Source of the DNA: Lentisphaerota bacterium
GTDB lineage: Bacteria > Verrucomicrobiota > Kiritimatiellia > JAAZAB01
Assembly: GCA_016182435.1 (NCBI GenBank)
Contig: JACPGN010000042.1
Span: 1-14,475, forward strand
Length of the DNA stretch: 14,475 nucleotides
Reading direction: 5' to 3'
In this document: piece after piece, positions 6,802-14,475 of the stretch
Layout of the letters: every line of letters starts with the position of its first letter
Position numbering within the stretch: position 1 is the stretch's first letter
Made by a program: the position numbers and the translations under genes
The notes under the pieces: generated by a model
What the model saw: only the letters and a program-made list of their open reading frames with translations
The model's database searches: none
What the model was told of the DNA's origin: nothing

Positions 6802-8055
6802 ATGGCCAGACGCAACTTGCCGGCTTGTTCTTTTTGCGGGCGGACCCGCGACCAGGTCACTCAATTGCTCATCGGTTCAGGTTCCAATATCTGTGATGCC
6901 TGTATCGAGGAGTGCCGCAAGATTCTAAGCGAACAGCCCTTGAGCGCCGGAGCGTTCAGCGCCCCGCTGCTCAAGGTGCCCAAGCCGCACGAGATCAAGG
7001 CCTTTCTGGACGGCTATGTCGTCGGCCAGGAATATGCCAAGAAGGCTCTCGCCGTGGCGGTGCATAATCATTATAAACGCCTGACGCAGAGCGCCCGTTT
7101 CCCCGCCGGCGACCCCCTTGCCGGCGTCGAAATCCAGAAAAGTAATATCCTCTTCATTGGGCCGACCGGTTGCGGCAAAACGCTCCTGGCCCAGACCCTG
7201 GCGCGCCTCCTGGATGTGCCCTTCAGTATTTCAGATGCCACTCCGCTCACCGAGGCCGGCTATGTAGGCGAGGACGTGGAAAATGTGCTCTTGCGCCTGA
7301 TTCAGGCCGCCAATATGGATGTGGCCCGGGCGGAACGCGGCATTGTCTATATAGACGAGATTGACAAAATTGGCCGTAAAGCCGAGAACGTTTCCATCAC
7401 CCGCGATGTATCCGGCGAAGGCGTGCAGCAGGCCCTCCTGAAAATCCTGGAAGGCACCATTGCCAATGTGCCGGCCCACGGCGGCCGCAAGCATCCCCAG
7501 GAGCAGTTCATCAAGATTAATACCGAGGGCATCCTCTTCATTTGCGGGGGCGCCTTTGTCGGGCTGGAGGAGATTGTGCGGCGCCGGCTGGGCGCGCGCG
7601 CGATTGGTTTTATCAAGCCGCCGGCCGGGGAAGCGCCGGGCAAGCAGAGCCGTAATCCGCTCAAGGCGGTGGAACCCGAAGACCTGATCCGCTACGGCCT
7701 GATCCCGGAATTTGTGGGCCGTCTGCCGGTGGTCGTGGCCCTGGATGAATTAGCCGAAGATGACCTGGTGCGCGTGCTCACCGAGCCCAGAAACAGCATG
7801 ATCCGCCAGTATGAAAAGCTGATGGCCATGGAGAATATCAAACTCTCCTTTGTGCCCGGCGCCCTGCGCGAACTGGCCCGTCTGGCCGTGCGCAAGAAGA
7901 CCGGCGCGCGCGGGCTGCGTTCCATCCTGGAACGGATCATGCTGGATATAATGTATGAAGCGCCGCGGCAGTCGCATGCGCGCGCCTGCCAGATTACTAA
8001 AACGGCCATTAATGCGCACTACGCCGCCGATGAGCAGGACCGCCAGACCGCCTGA
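6802..8055 (+). CDS. clpX: ClpX, ATP-dependent unfoldase of the ClpXP protease
   Basis: ClpX recognises tagged substrates, unfolds them and feeds them to ClpP. The N-terminal zinc domain has Cys9, Cys12, Cys31 and Cys34. Walker A is GPTGCGKT (120-127), the pore loop is GYVG (153-156), Walker B is IVYIDEID (181-188), the RKH loop is GGRKHP (227-232), and sensor 2 is GARGLRS (368-374). An IGF tripeptide at 268-270 lies where the ClpP-docking loop is expected. The 417 residues are a normal length and the gene appears intact. The kept docking loop implies that this lineage used a working ClpP until recently, or that the clpP break just upstream is an artefact. clpX is last in the tig-clpP-clpX cluster and converges on panD. 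Confidence 0.97.
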   Translation: MARRNLPACSFCGRTRDQVTQLLIGSGSNICDACIEECRKILSEQPLSAGAFSAPLLKVPKPHEIKAFLDGYVVGQEYAKKALAVAVHNHYKRLTQSARFPAGDPLAGVEIQKSNILFIGPTGCGKTLLAQTLARLLDVPFSISDATPLTEAGYVGEDVENVLLRLIQAANMDVARAERGIVYIDEIDKIGRKAENVSITRDVSGEGVQQALLKILEGTIANVPAHGGRKHPQEQFIKINTEGILFICGGAFVGLEEIVRRRLGARAIGFIKPPAGEAPGKQSRNPLKAVEPEDLIRYGLIPEFVGRLPVVVALDELAEDDLVRVLTEPRNSMIRQYEKLMAMENIKLSFVPGALRELARLAVRKKTGARGLRSILERIMLDIMYEAPRQSHARACQITKTAINAHYAADEQDRQTA

Positions 8056-8078
8056 GGGCGGATGACCAAACAGCCCAT

Positions 8079-8174
8079 ATTCGTTGATTCGTTAATTTGA
8101 TGATTCGTAATCCCGTTCCTGGTCCTTTGTCCTTGGATTTACCAATCAACCAATCAACTAATCATCGAATTATC
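8079..8174. repeat. Inverted octad arrays between convergent clpX and panD
   Basis: The left arm has four 8-base units at 8079-8110 (ATTCGTTG, ATTCGTTA, ATTTGATG, ATTCGTAA). The right arm at 8143-8174 (CAATCAAC twice, TAATCATC, GAATTATC) reads as similar ATTNGTTG-like units on the minus strand. Three 7-base units GTTCCTG, GTCCTTT and GTCCTTG (8115-8135) fill the middle. The array occupies most of the 139-nt gap between two gene ends, where a two-way terminator would be expected. Confidence 0.65.
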
Positions 8175-8194
8175 TGTTTTCCTGGCATCCGTCC

Positions 8195-8560
8195 TCAGGT
8201 TTCCTTCAACGGTCCGACCGCTTGGTTCCGGTCATTCAGGGTCAGGATCAAGGGACGGTGCCGGCGGGCTTCGTCGGTTGGCACCGCGCTGAACGCCAGG
8301 ATTACCAGGGAATCGCCGACGTTGCCCAGGCGCGCGGCCGGCCCGTTCAGGCAGATCACGCCATCGCCGGGTTTGCCCGGAATGACATACGTCTCAAACC
8401 GGTTGGTATTGGCCAGGTTCGCCACCAGCACCTTTTCATAAGGCAAAAGTTTGACGGCGTCCATCAGGTTGCGGTCAATGGTCAGGCTGCCTTCATAGTC
8501 CGGCCGGACGTGCGTAATGCGCGCCAGATGCAATTTGGATTTTAACATGGTCGAAAACAT
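8195..8560 (-). CDS. panD: Aspartate 1-decarboxylase (pyruvoyl enzyme)
   Basis: PanD makes beta-alanine from aspartate for pantothenate and CoA synthesis. It is made as a proenzyme that cleaves itself between Gly24 and Ser25, the serine becoming the pyruvoyl cofactor. The sequence has YEGS at 22-25 and, at the same numbering as E. coli, Lys9, His11, Tyr22, Arg54, Tyr58 and Asn72 (ICLNGPAA). The 121-residue length fits the family (126 in E. coli). The ATG at 8558-8560 has AGGAG 8 nt upstream; an internal Met5 is a less likely start. The gene is divergent from the nucleotidase gene, with only 23 nt between them. It links functionally to coaE in the same window, both serving CoA synthesis. Confidence 0.95.
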   Translation of the reverse strand: MFSTMLKSKLHLARITHVRPDYEGSLTIDRNLMDAVKLLPYEKVLVANLANTNRFETYVIPGKPGDGVICLNGPAARLGNVGDSLVILAFSAVPTDEARRHRPLILTLNDRNQAVGPLKET

Positions 8561-8568
8561 GACGTTGA

Positions 8569-8573
8569 CTCCT
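8569..8573 (-). promoter_or_regulatory. Ribosome binding site of panD
   Basis: AGGAG on the minus strand lies 8 nt before the panD ATG (8558-8560) and decides between Met1 and Met5 as the start. Confidence 0.7.
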
Positions 8574-8583
8574 TTAAGCCTGA

Positions 8584-10212
8584 ATGGAAACTTCGAAAGC
8601 GGATAATATAATGATCACCGACCGTAAAAGCAAGTATTGCTCTCAAAGGCGCGCTCTGAGGGCCGGCCTGGCTTTAGCCGCCGCGGTGCTCCTGGCCTTG
8701 AGCCTTCCGGCCCGCGAGGTGGTCATCACCCTGCTGCATACCACCGACGTGCATGGCCGCGTGGCGCCCGTCCGGTCGGAGCGCGAGTTGAAACTGGGCG
8801 GCGGGCTGCTGCGCTGCGCCACGCTCATCCGGGAGATTCGCGGCCGGGAGCCCAATGTAATCCTCGTGGACTGCGGCGACCTGTTTCAGGGCACGGCGGA
8901 AAGTTTTTTATCGCGGAACCGGATTATCGCGGAAGCGGTGCAATACTTGCGCTACGACGCCTTAGTAACCGGTAACCATGAATTTGACGGCGGGGTGAAT
9001 GCGCTCCGCGAGTTCTATAAACAGGCGCAAACACCAGTGCTGGCGGTCAATATCAAGTCGGAGCAGGACCCGGCCCTGCCCGGGGCGCAGGCCTTCGTCT
9101 GTAAGGACTTGGACGGCGTGCGCGTGGCGATTATCGGGCTTACCACGCCGCTCATTCCCCAGTGGTCGCGGCCGCCTCTGCTGGGCGATGTGACCGTGGA
9201 AACTTCCCTGAAGGCGCTGCATCGGGTTATGCCCAAAGTGCGCGCCGCGAAGCCCGATATCCTGGTGCTGGCGGCGCACCAGGGCCTTCGGGAATGGGGC
9301 GATAGCCAGGCCAATGAAATTCGCGCCATTGCCCAGGCCTTCCCCGAATTTGATCTTATCCTGGGCGGGCACACCCACCAGGCCGTGGAATGGGAAACCG
9401 TGAATGGCGTGGCCTATACGCAAGCCGGGAACTACGCTCTCTGGCTCGGCGTTGCGCGGCTGGTCTTTGATACCCAGGCGCGCCGGATAAAATCAAGGAA
9501 AATTCAACTGCTCGCCGTGGATTCCACCGTGCCGCCCGACAAGACTCTTGCCCAGCAACTCTCCGCGCCTTTGGCGGAAGCCAAAAAATATCTTGACCAG
9601 GAGGTGGGCGAAACCAGCGTTGAGTTAAAGACAACTTCGCCCTTCCCCGGTCAATCCGCCATTCAGACTTTGATCGCCAGCGCCATTGCCGAGCAAGTTC
9701 AAGCGCAGGTGGTGATTCATCGGGCTTTGTCCGAGGCCTCGCTGCGCCCCGGACGCATTACCATGCGGGACGTCTGGCGGATTGTGCCCTATGACAATTA
9801 TATCGGCGTGGCGCACCTGACGCTCGCGGAGCTTCGCGCGATCCTGGAAGAAAACAGCGAGTTCTACGACTCTAAGGATTTTCGGGGAGTCTATGGCTTG
9901 ACCTATAACCTGAAAGTCCGCGCCGCGCCCGGAACACGCGTTACTAATATCCGGTTGACTCGCAAACCTAAGGCCAACCACGAAAAAGAATCGGGGGACA
10001 AGCGCCTTCGGGTGGCGTTCAACAGCTACGACATGGCCTCCGCCGGCGGCAAGTTGTTGCGCCTGCGCGATATTGTGGACCGCCGCGCAGCGCGCCTGGA
10101 AGAGCATCTGGATATGAATACCCGTGATGCCCTCATCGCTTATCTGCGAAAGCATCGGCCACTCAATATCGAGGCGCGGCCGGGGGCAGAGGTCAGCGGC
10201 AAGCAGAAATAG
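8584..10212 (+). CDS. Secreted 5'-nucleotidase / UshA-family metallophosphoesterase
   Basis: This is a two-domain enzyme of the UshA/CpdB family, which cleaves phosphate from nucleotides or related esters outside the cytoplasm. A signal peptide is visible: basic residues RRALR, then a hydrophobic run to about residue 41 (LALSLPARE). The dinuclear metal site motifs are DVHG (55-58), CGDLFQG (97-103), GNHEFD (130-135), AAHQG (230-234) and GGHTH (261-265). The C-terminal substrate domain spans roughly residues 341-500, but the usual N-x-G-G-I-R motif is replaced by an IHRALSEASLRPG stretch, so the substrate may not be a standard nucleotide. Neither ATG 8584 nor ATG 8611 has a clear ribosome site. 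The latter gives a more typical signal peptide and frees room for the panD promoter. Confidence 0.88.
   Translation: METSKADNIMITDRKSKYCSQRRALRAGLALAAAVLLALSLPAREVVITLLHTTDVHGRVAPVRSERELKLGGGLLRCATLIREIRGREPNVILVDCGDLFQGTAESFLSRNRIIAEAVQYLRYDALVTGNHEFDGGVNALREFYKQAQTPVLAVNIKSEQDPALPGAQAFVCKDLDGVRVAIIGLTTPLIPQWSRPPLLGDVTVETSLKALHRVMPKVRAAKPDILVLAAHQGLREWGDSQANEIRAIAQAFPEFDLILGGHTHQAVEWETVNGVAYTQAGNYALWLGVARLVFDTQARRIKSRKIQLLAVDSTVPPDKTLAQQLSAPLAEAKKYLDQEVGETSVELKTTSPFPGQSAIQTLIASAIAEQVQAQVVIHRALSEASLRPGRITMRDVWRIVPYDNYIGVAHLTLAELRAILEENSEFYDSKDFRGVYGLTYNLKVRAAPGTRVTNIRLTRKPKANHEKESGDKRLRVAFNSYDMASAGGKLLRLRDIVDRRAARLEEHLDMNTRDALIAYLRKHRPLNIEARPGAEVSGKQK
8605..8633 (-). promoter_or_regulatory. 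Candidate sigma70-like promoter for panD
   Basis: On the minus strand, TTGCTT (8628-8633) and TATATT (8605-8610) are separated by exactly 17 bases. The predicted start of transcription would leave a leader of about 40 nt before panD. The promoter would lie inside the first codons of the divergent nucleotidase gene if that gene starts at 8584. Confidence 0.4.
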
Positions 10213-10304
10213 CGTTTCTTTTTGGACGGCCCGCGATAGAATTGCCCATACGTCGGATTAGACCTGTCTGACCCAATGCGGGCTATGCCCACAACCGAAA
10301 TAAA

Positions 10305-10363
10305 TGTAGGAGCCTCGCCCCGTCGAGGCGATCTTATCGCGCCAGCGGTGTGGCGCTCCTACA
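10305..10363. repeat. Cloverleaf-type palindromic element, TGTAGGAGC ... GCTCCTACA
   Basis: The outer arms TGTAGGAGC (10305-10313) and GCTCCTACA (10355-10363) are exact inverses. Inside are two hairpins, GCCTCG/CGAGGC (10312-10317 with 10324-10329) and GCGCCA/TGGCGC (10339-10344 with 10351-10356), plus an alternative GCGAT/ATCGC (10328-10332 with 10336-10340). The TGTAGGAGC end resembles REP-type elements of Pseudomonas and Xanthomonas. It lies in the 205-nt space before uvrA, in which I see no other clear feature. Confidence 0.75.
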
Positions 10364-10417
10364 ATTTTCTTGTTATTTATGACGGTACCAGGTGTTCAAG
10401 GTACTATTGAGTCCTAT

Positions 10418-11026
10418 ATGAGCCAGGAATGGATTGTCATCGCCGGCGCCCGCGAGCATAACCTCAAGAACATTACCGTGCGCCTGCCGCGCAACCGGCT
10501 GACGGTCATAACAGGTTTAAGCGGTTCCGGGAAGTCATCGCTGGCGTTTGACACCCTGTATGCCGAGGGCCAGCGCAAGTACGTGGAAAGTCTTTCGGCC
10601 TACGCCCGCCAGTTCCTGGAACAGATGCAGAAGCCGGACGTGGACTATATCGAAGGGCTTTCCCCGGCTATTTCCATTGAACAGCGCACGGCCGGGTCCA
10701 ACCCGCGCTCCATCGTCGCCACCAGCACGGAGATTCACGATTACCTGCGGCTGCTCTACGCCACCATCGGCCGTCAGCATTGTCCGCGCTGCTCCTCCCC
10801 GGTGGCGCGGCAGAGCGCCGAGGAAATCGTGGAGCGCCTGCTCAAGCTGCCCGCGCGGACCAAGTTGAGCTTGCTCGCCCCCCTGGTGCGCGCGCGCAAG
10901 GGCCGGCATGAGGAAGTTTTCGAGAGCGCGCGGCGCCAGGGGTTCGTGCGCGTGCGCGTGGATGGCGCGCTGCTGGAATTGGATGCCGTGAGCGACATTC
11001 CATTGACTTGGTGGTTGACCGCCTGA
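10418..11026 (+). CDS. uvrA: UvrA, N-terminal part (frame broken)
   Basis: This is the first part of the excinuclease ABC subunit that finds DNA damage. Starting at [19 protein letters not shown], Walker A of the first ATPase is GLSGSGKS (33-40), followed by the family-typical [13 protein letters not shown] and [21 protein letters not shown], and on to GFVRVRVDG. After LELDAV the frame runs into 12 foreign residues and a TGA at 11024. The normal continuation ([12 protein letters not shown]) is in another frame from about 10990. ATG 10418 fits the family start better than the upstream TTG at 10370, although no clear Shine-Dalgarno sequence is present. Compared with E. coli UvrA, about six residues of the linker are missing at the switch, consistent with loss of about 19 nt. 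Confidence 0.9.
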   Translation: MSQEWIVIAGAREHNLKNITVRLPRNRLTVITGLSGSGKSSLAFDTLYAEGQRKYVESLSAYARQFLEQMQKPDVDYIEGLSPAISIEQRTAGSNPRSIVATSTEIHDYLRLLYATIGRQHCPRCSSPVARQSAEEIVERLLKLPARTKLSLLAPLVRARKGRHEEVFESARRQGFVRVRVDGALLELDAVSDIPLTWWLTA

Positions 11027-13317
11027 TTATTACCAGCCTGATCCGCGTGCGCCTGACGGATTCCACCGAACTGGCCCTGCGCCAGGGCGGCGGCCTGATG
11101 ATCGCGCTCCACCAGGAAGCCAACGGCCAGTGGCGCGAGACGCTCTATTCCGAAAAGCACGCCTGTGCGCGTTGCGGCATCAGCTTCGAGCCGCCGACCC
11201 CCCGCCATTTTTCATTTAACAGTCCCTACGGCGCCTGTCCCACCTGCTCCGGGCTGGGCGCGCGTCTGGTCTTTGACGAGGCGTTGGTCGTGCCCAATCG
11301 CGAGCGCTCAATCGAAAAAGGGGCCATTCATGCCTGGCGCCGCGGCGGACGCCGGCTGATCATCTATTACAACGGACTGTTGCGCGCCCTGGCGGCCCAT
11401 TATGATTTCAGCCTGAACACGCCCTTCCAGGAACTGAGCGGGACCATTCAGAAAATTCTGTTTTATGGTTCGGGCGCTGAAACCATTTCCTTCGGTTATT
11501 GGCGCCGCGGCGCCTGGCATAAACTGGTCAAACCGTTTGAGGGCATCCTGCCCAACCTGGCGCGCCGCTATGCGCAAACGGACAGCGAGTTCACCAAAAA
11601 GCGGCTCCAACAGTACATGAGCCGCCGGCCGTGCGCCGACTGCAAGGGCGCGCGCCTGAAGCCGGAGGTCCTGGCCTGCACGATCGCGGGAAAATCAATT
11701 GTGGATGTGTGCCGGATGTCGGTAAGCATCGCCCGCGACTTTTTTGAGCGCCTGGAGCTCGACAGCCAGGAACAGGCCAAGGCGCGCGAGGTGCTTAAGG
11801 AAATCCGCCAGCGCCTGCAGTTCCTGGCCAACGTGGGGTTGCCTTACCTTACCCTCGATCGTGAAAGCGGCACGCTTTCGGGCGGCGAAGCGCAGCGCAT
11901 CCGGCTGGCAACCCAGATCGGCGGCGGACTGGTGGGCGTGCTCTATGTGCTGGATGAGCCCAGCATCGGCCTGCATCACCGCGATAACCAGCGCCTGGTC
12001 AGCACGCTGAAAAACCTGCGCGACCTGGGCAATACCGTGGTAGTCGTGGAGCACGACGAGGATACGATCCGCCAGGCCGATTACGTTCTGGATCTCGGGC
12101 CCGGCGCGGGCCGGCACGGCGGCGAGGTCGTGTTCGCCGGGAAAGTGCCCGAGCTGTTGGCCAATCCCAACTCGCTCACCGCCCGCTACTTGAATGGGTT
12201 GCTGACCATTGCCATCCCGCTGGAACGCAAGACGCCCCGGGGCGAATTGGGCCGCCTGACCATTAGCGGCGCCTGTGAAAATAATCTGAAAAACATCACG
12301 GTCAGCATTCCCTTGGGTTTGTTTGTTTGCGTCACGGGCGTCTCCGGCAGCGGCAAGAGCACGCTCATTGACGATATCCTGCGCCGCGCGCTCTTCCGCA
12401 AGTTCTACGCCTCCAAAGAGCAGCCGGGAAAGTTCCGGGAGATCAAGGGCATGGAGCGCTTGGACAAGGTAGTGGTGATTGATCAGTCGCCCATCGGCCG
12501 AACGCCGCGCAGCAACCCGGCGACCTACACGGGCGCTTTCACGCTGATCCGCGCCCTGTTCGCCGGTCTGCCCGCTTCCAAGGTGCGGGGCTTTGGCCCC
12601 GGCCGTTACAGTTTTAATGTCAAGGGCGGCCGCTGCGAAGCCTGCCGCGGCGACGGCATCCTGCGGATCGAAATGCATTTTCTGCCGGATGTCTATGTCA
12701 CTTGCGAGCAGTGCCGCGGCCGGCGCTATAACCGCGAGACTCTGGAAGTCCACTATGCCGGCAAATCAATTGCCGAGGTGCTGGCCATGACCATAGACGA
12801 AGCCCTGGAATTCTTCAGCCGCGTCCCGGCGCTCAAGCAGAAGCTCAAAACGCTCTCGGAAGTCGGGCTCGGCTATGTCCAATTGGGCCAATCCGCTACC
12901 ACGCTTTCCGGCGGGGAGGCCCAGCGCTTGAAACTCTCCAGCGAGCTTAGCCGCAAAGCCACCGGGCGAACGCTCTATCTGCTGGATGAGCCGACTACGG
13001 GTCTCCATTTTGCCGATATCCAGAAACTGCTCGACGTGCTGCACCGGCTGCGTGATGCCGGCAACACGGTCGTGGTCATCGAACACAATGTCGAGGTGAT
13101 CAAGACGGCCGATTACATCATTGACCTGGGGCCGGAAGGCGGCGACGAAGGCGGCCAGGTCGTTGCCTTTGGCACGCCGGAAGAAATCGCCGGGTGTGAG
13201 CGCTCTTATACCGGAGAGCTCCTGCGACGAGTGCTCGCGGCGGGAAAACGCTACCCGGCGCTAAACGGGAAAACTATCGCGCTGCAGGCGGGCAGTGTCT
13301 CCGCCGTGGCTACATGA
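11008..13317 (+). CDS. uvrA: Excinuclease ABC subunit UvrA, main part (frame broken)
   Basis: This is the rest of UvrA, from [11 protein letters not shown] to the stop. It carries the first zinc-finger pairs ([19 protein letters not shown]), the UvrB-interacting and insertion regions, CADCKGARL, the first ABC signature [18 protein letters not shown] with Walker [14 protein letters not shown], the second Walker [10 protein letters not shown], the zinc pair CEACRGDG...CEQCRG, the second signature [15 protein letters not shown] and Walker [14 protein letters not shown]. All ATPase and metal motifs are present, so only the junction at about 10990 is damaged. The frame is open from upstream of 11008, and the listed TTG is not a natural start. 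Together with 10418-11026 it would make a protein of about 970 residues after repair. The stop codon lies inside a direct repeat (13316-13347). Confidence 0.95.
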   Translation: MVVDRLIITSLIRVRLTDSTELALRQGGGLMIALHQEANGQWRETLYSEKHACARCGISFEPPTPRHFSFNSPYGACPTCSGLGARLVFDEALVVPNRERSIEKGAIHAWRRGGRRLIIYYNGLLRALAAHYDFSLNTPFQELSGTIQKILFYGSGAETISFGYWRRGAWHKLVKPFEGILPNLARRYAQTDSEFTKKRLQQYMSRRPCADCKGARLKPEVLACTIAGKSIVDVCRMSVSIARDFFERLELDSQEQAKAREVLKEIRQRLQFLANVGLPYLTLDRESGTLSGGEAQRIRLATQIGGGLVGVLYVLDEPSIGLHHRDNQRLVSTLKNLRDLGNTVVVVEHDEDTIRQADYVLDLGPGAGRHGGEVVFAGKVPELLANPNSLTARYLNGLLTIAIPLERKTPRGELGRLTISGACENNLKNITVSIPLGLFVCVTGVSGSGKSTLIDDILRRALFRKFYASKEQPGKFREIKGMERLDKVVVIDQSPIGRTPRSNPATYTGAFTLIRALFAGLPASKVRGFGPGRYSFNVKGGRCEACRGDGILRIEMHFLPDVYVTCEQCRGRRYNRETLEVHYAGKSIAEVLAMTIDEALEFFSRVPALKQKLKTLSEVGLGYVQLGQSATTLSGGEAQRLKLSSELSRKATGRTLYLLDEPTTGLHFADIQKLLDVLHRLRDAGNTVVVIEHNVEVIKTADYIIDLGPEGGDEGGQVVAFGTPEEIAGCERSYTGELLRRVLAAGKRYPALNGKTIALQAGSVSAVAT

Positions 13318-13347
13318 AACAGTCGCCCTGCTCGCGGCCTAATTTCA
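13316..13347. repeat. Direct repeat, left copy
   Basis: A 32-base sequence beginning GAAACAGT and ending CGGCCTAATTTCA, identical at 26 of 32 positions to 13467-13498 by hand alignment. The two copies flank the composite palindromic element, and this copy overlaps the uvrA stop codon. Confidence 0.75.
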
Positions 13348-13370
13348 TGCTAAGGAATTTCAATGTTATT

Positions 13371-13466
13371 CCCTCTCCCCTGGGAGAGGGATAGGGTGAG
13401 GGGTGTCTGGCGGTTGCCCCTCACCCGATCCCGCTACGCGGGATCGACCTCTCCCGAGGGAGAGGT
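13371..13466. repeat. Composite CCCTCTCCC / GGGAGAGGG palindromic element
   Basis: Four stems in a row: CCCTCTCCC with GGGAGAGGG (13371-13379, 13382-13390); GGGTGAGGGG with CCCCTCACCC (13394-13403, 13417-13426); GATCCCGC with GCGGGATC (13427-13434, 13438-13445); ACCTCTCCC with GGGAGAGGT (13447-13455, 13458-13466). This is the GGGAGAGGGNNNGGGTGAGGG type of intergenic repeat that occurs in many unrelated bacteria. No transposase is encoded. Such a strong fold could end or stabilise uvrA transcripts. Confidence 0.8.
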
Positions 13467-13591
13467 GAAACAGTTGCCGTTCCTACGGCCTAATTTCAAT
13501 CCGGGGAAACCTTCGCGCCGCAGGCGCACGGGCACGGCCGCGTTGTAGGCGTTGAAGAACGCGGCCACGTCAGGCTTGCCGGACAAGCCCG
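13434..13591 (-). pseudogene. Coding-like remnant on the minus strand
   Basis: One minus-strand frame here is open to a TAG at 13434-13436 and encodes a peptide containing SGKPDV, AFFNAYNAAVPVRL, GFPGLKLGR and NGNCF. Of the first 29 codons from position 13583, 25 end in G or C, a codon-like bias. It has no start of its own and lies just past the stop of the FG-GAP protein, in another frame. It may be the true C-terminus of that protein after a frameshift, or the leftover end of another gene into which the palindromic element inserted. I do not recognise the family. Confidence 0.3.
13467..13498. repeat. Direct repeat, right copy
   Basis: Partner of 13316-13347. Read on the minus strand, both copies encode KLGR..G.CF. 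It lies directly against the right end of the palindromic element (13466). The two copies differ at six positions, so they are not a fresh target-site duplication. Confidence 0.75.
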
Positions 13592-14475
13592 CTATGCCAC
13601 GGTTCGCGCTAATTTCCGGTAGTACCCCACGCCGGATTCGCCCCCGGCAAACACGAACTCGGGCTCGCCATCGGCGTCCAAGTCCAGAAGTCGGTCGTGG
13701 ATGGAGAAGCAGCCGATCTCGATTCGAACGCTTTCCAGTCCGCCGCTTGCGGCCCGCCTGAAGACATGCGCCGCGAAATTCTCGGCCTGAACCGCGATGA
13801 TGAGCTCCGGCTTCCCGTCCCCATCCAGATCAATGGCCTGCATCTGCACATGATCCTGGATCCTGATCGTAAGGGCCACTCCTCCTGTCTCCAACGGCCG
13901 TGGAGGATCGAGGACCGGAACTCCATTCATGTCAGGTCCCCGGTTCCGCAACCAGTAGATTCCGCCTCCCGGCCGCGGATCTGTGTTAATGCCGAGTTGG
14001 TAGGTTCCGCCGCCCACTACCAGATCCTCCAGGCCGTCGCCGTCCACGTCGAAACCCACGGCGCTGACCCGGTTATGGATCTTGATCACCGCCCCGGCGG
14101 CGTCGCGGAGCGGTCCCACCGACTCCATGGTGAAGCGGCTGGCCGCACCCAGCGGCCGGCGCTCGATAAGAAGATAGAGGAGCCCCCGGTCCGTGCCCAC
14201 AATGAGGTGCTGCTTTCCGCTCCCGTCGAAGTCCCAGCGGCTGACCCGGTGGAAGCCCCAGTCCTTTCCGGCTTGGGGATCCGTCTCGCCCTCCACGGCG
14301 AAAATGCCGTTCTGGTCGCGAAGCAGGTCCTGCCTGCCCGAAAGAAGCACCTCGCCCTGCTCCATGCGCACCTCGCGCACCGCGAACCGATTGGGACAGT
14401 CGAGGACAAAGCGTCTGCCGGTGTCCTTTTCATGGAGGATCTCCGTGAAATTGTAAGCGATGGCGGGCACATGAT
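13592..14475 (-). CDS. FG-GAP/VCBS-type calcium-binding repeat protein, 3' part
   Basis: This is the C-terminal 294 residues of a larger protein; its frame stays open to the right edge, so the GTG at 14470 is not assumed to be the start. At least four repeats carry the acidic loop typical of integrin-like beta-propellers: WDFDGSGKQHLIVG, FDVDGDGLEDLVVG, IDLDGDGKPELIIA and LDADGEPEFVFAG. Such loops bind calcium and the blades form a propeller, usually in secreted or surface proteins that bind sugars or other cells. No enzyme motif is visible in this part. The stop is TAG at 13592-13594. It converges on uvrA, with the palindromic element and a coding-like remnant between. Confidence 0.8.
   Translation of the reverse strand, partial: HVPAIAYNFTEILHEKDTGRRFVLDCPNRFAVREVRMEQGEVLLSGRQDLLRDQNGIFAVEGETDPQAGKDWGFHRVSRWDFDGSGKQHLIVGTDRGLLYLLIERRPLGAASRFTMESVGPLRDAAGAVIKIHNRVSAVGFDVDGDGLEDLVVGGGTYQLGINTDPRPGGGIYWLRNRGPDMNGVPVLDPPRPLETGGVALTIRIQDHVQMQAIDLDGDGKPELIIAVQAENFAAHVFRRAASGGLESVRIEIGCFSIHDRLLDLDADGEPEFVFAGGESGVGYYRKLARTVA

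Noticed and set aside
8097..8545. Plus-strand open frames opposite panD
   Set aside because: panD matches its family residue by residue on the minus strand, including the Gly24-Ser25 cleavage site. The opposite frames show nothing.
10205..10223. Rho-independent terminator after the nucleotidase gene (AGAAA / TTTCT then T-run)
   Set aside because: The stem is only five A/T-rich pairs and overlaps the stop codon, too weak to support.
11695..12753. Long minus-strand open frame (352 codons) across uvrA
   Set aside because: It is the shadow of UvrA motifs on the plus strand, with no recognisable domain.
13371..13466. Insertion sequence between uvrA and the FG-GAP gene
   Set aside because: There is no transposase gene and the flanking direct repeats are long and diverged, unlike a target-site duplication.
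13363..13761. Small plus-strand open frames after uvrA
   Set aside because: They run through the palindromic element or antisense to the FG-GAP protein and show no family features.

Overview
The window looks like a chromosomal housekeeping region of a moderately GC-rich Gram-negative bacterium. The gene order (5'-3' exonuclease, coaE, rho, then tig-clpP-clpX) and the Rho with a long low-complexity N-terminus suggest the PVC group (Verrucomicrobia, Lentisphaerae or Kiritimatiellae type). That placement is tentative because it rests on gene order and protein style, not on a search.

Layout, left to right: the C-terminal end of a 5'-3' exonuclease (2-373); a multi-pass membrane protein with a probable GT-C glycosyltransferase fold and a C-terminal TPR-like tail (421-2532); coaE (2545-3093); rho (3083-4633); tig, clpP, clpX (4803-8055) as the classical chaperone/protease cluster; panD on the minus strand (8195-8560); a secreted 5'-nucleotidase-family metallophosphoesterase (8584-10212); uvrA in two frames (10418-13317); and on the minus strand the 3' part of an FG-GAP/VCBS-type repeat protein that runs off the right edge (13592-14475). 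Functions covered are DNA repair and replication, CoA synthesis (coaE, panD), transcription termination, protein folding and turnover, and surface or periplasmic activities.

Two things stand out. First, three core genes carry internal losses relative to their families. clpP lacks about 83 nt, including the codons for the INSPGG segment, and is frameshifted. coaE lacks about 36 codons in frame, including the VPLLFE-type segment, with a perfect 10-bp palindrome at the join. uvrA changes frame at about 10990, with about 19 nt apparently missing. Either the assembly or amplified DNA is faulty, or this genome is accumulating deletions. Raw reads would decide.

Second, the intergenic spaces are packed with short palindromic elements of several unrelated types. 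The most unusual are degenerate arrays with an exact 7- or 8-base period, often arranged as inverted arms (381-445, 4656-4788, 6215-6242, 8079-8174, and a G-rich one inside the membrane-protein gene at 1304-1331). Two of them (380-447 and 4683-4738) are recognisable copies of one dispersed repeat, and one copy supplies the start codon and first codons of the membrane protein. No CRISPR array, tRNA, rRNA or transposase gene was seen.
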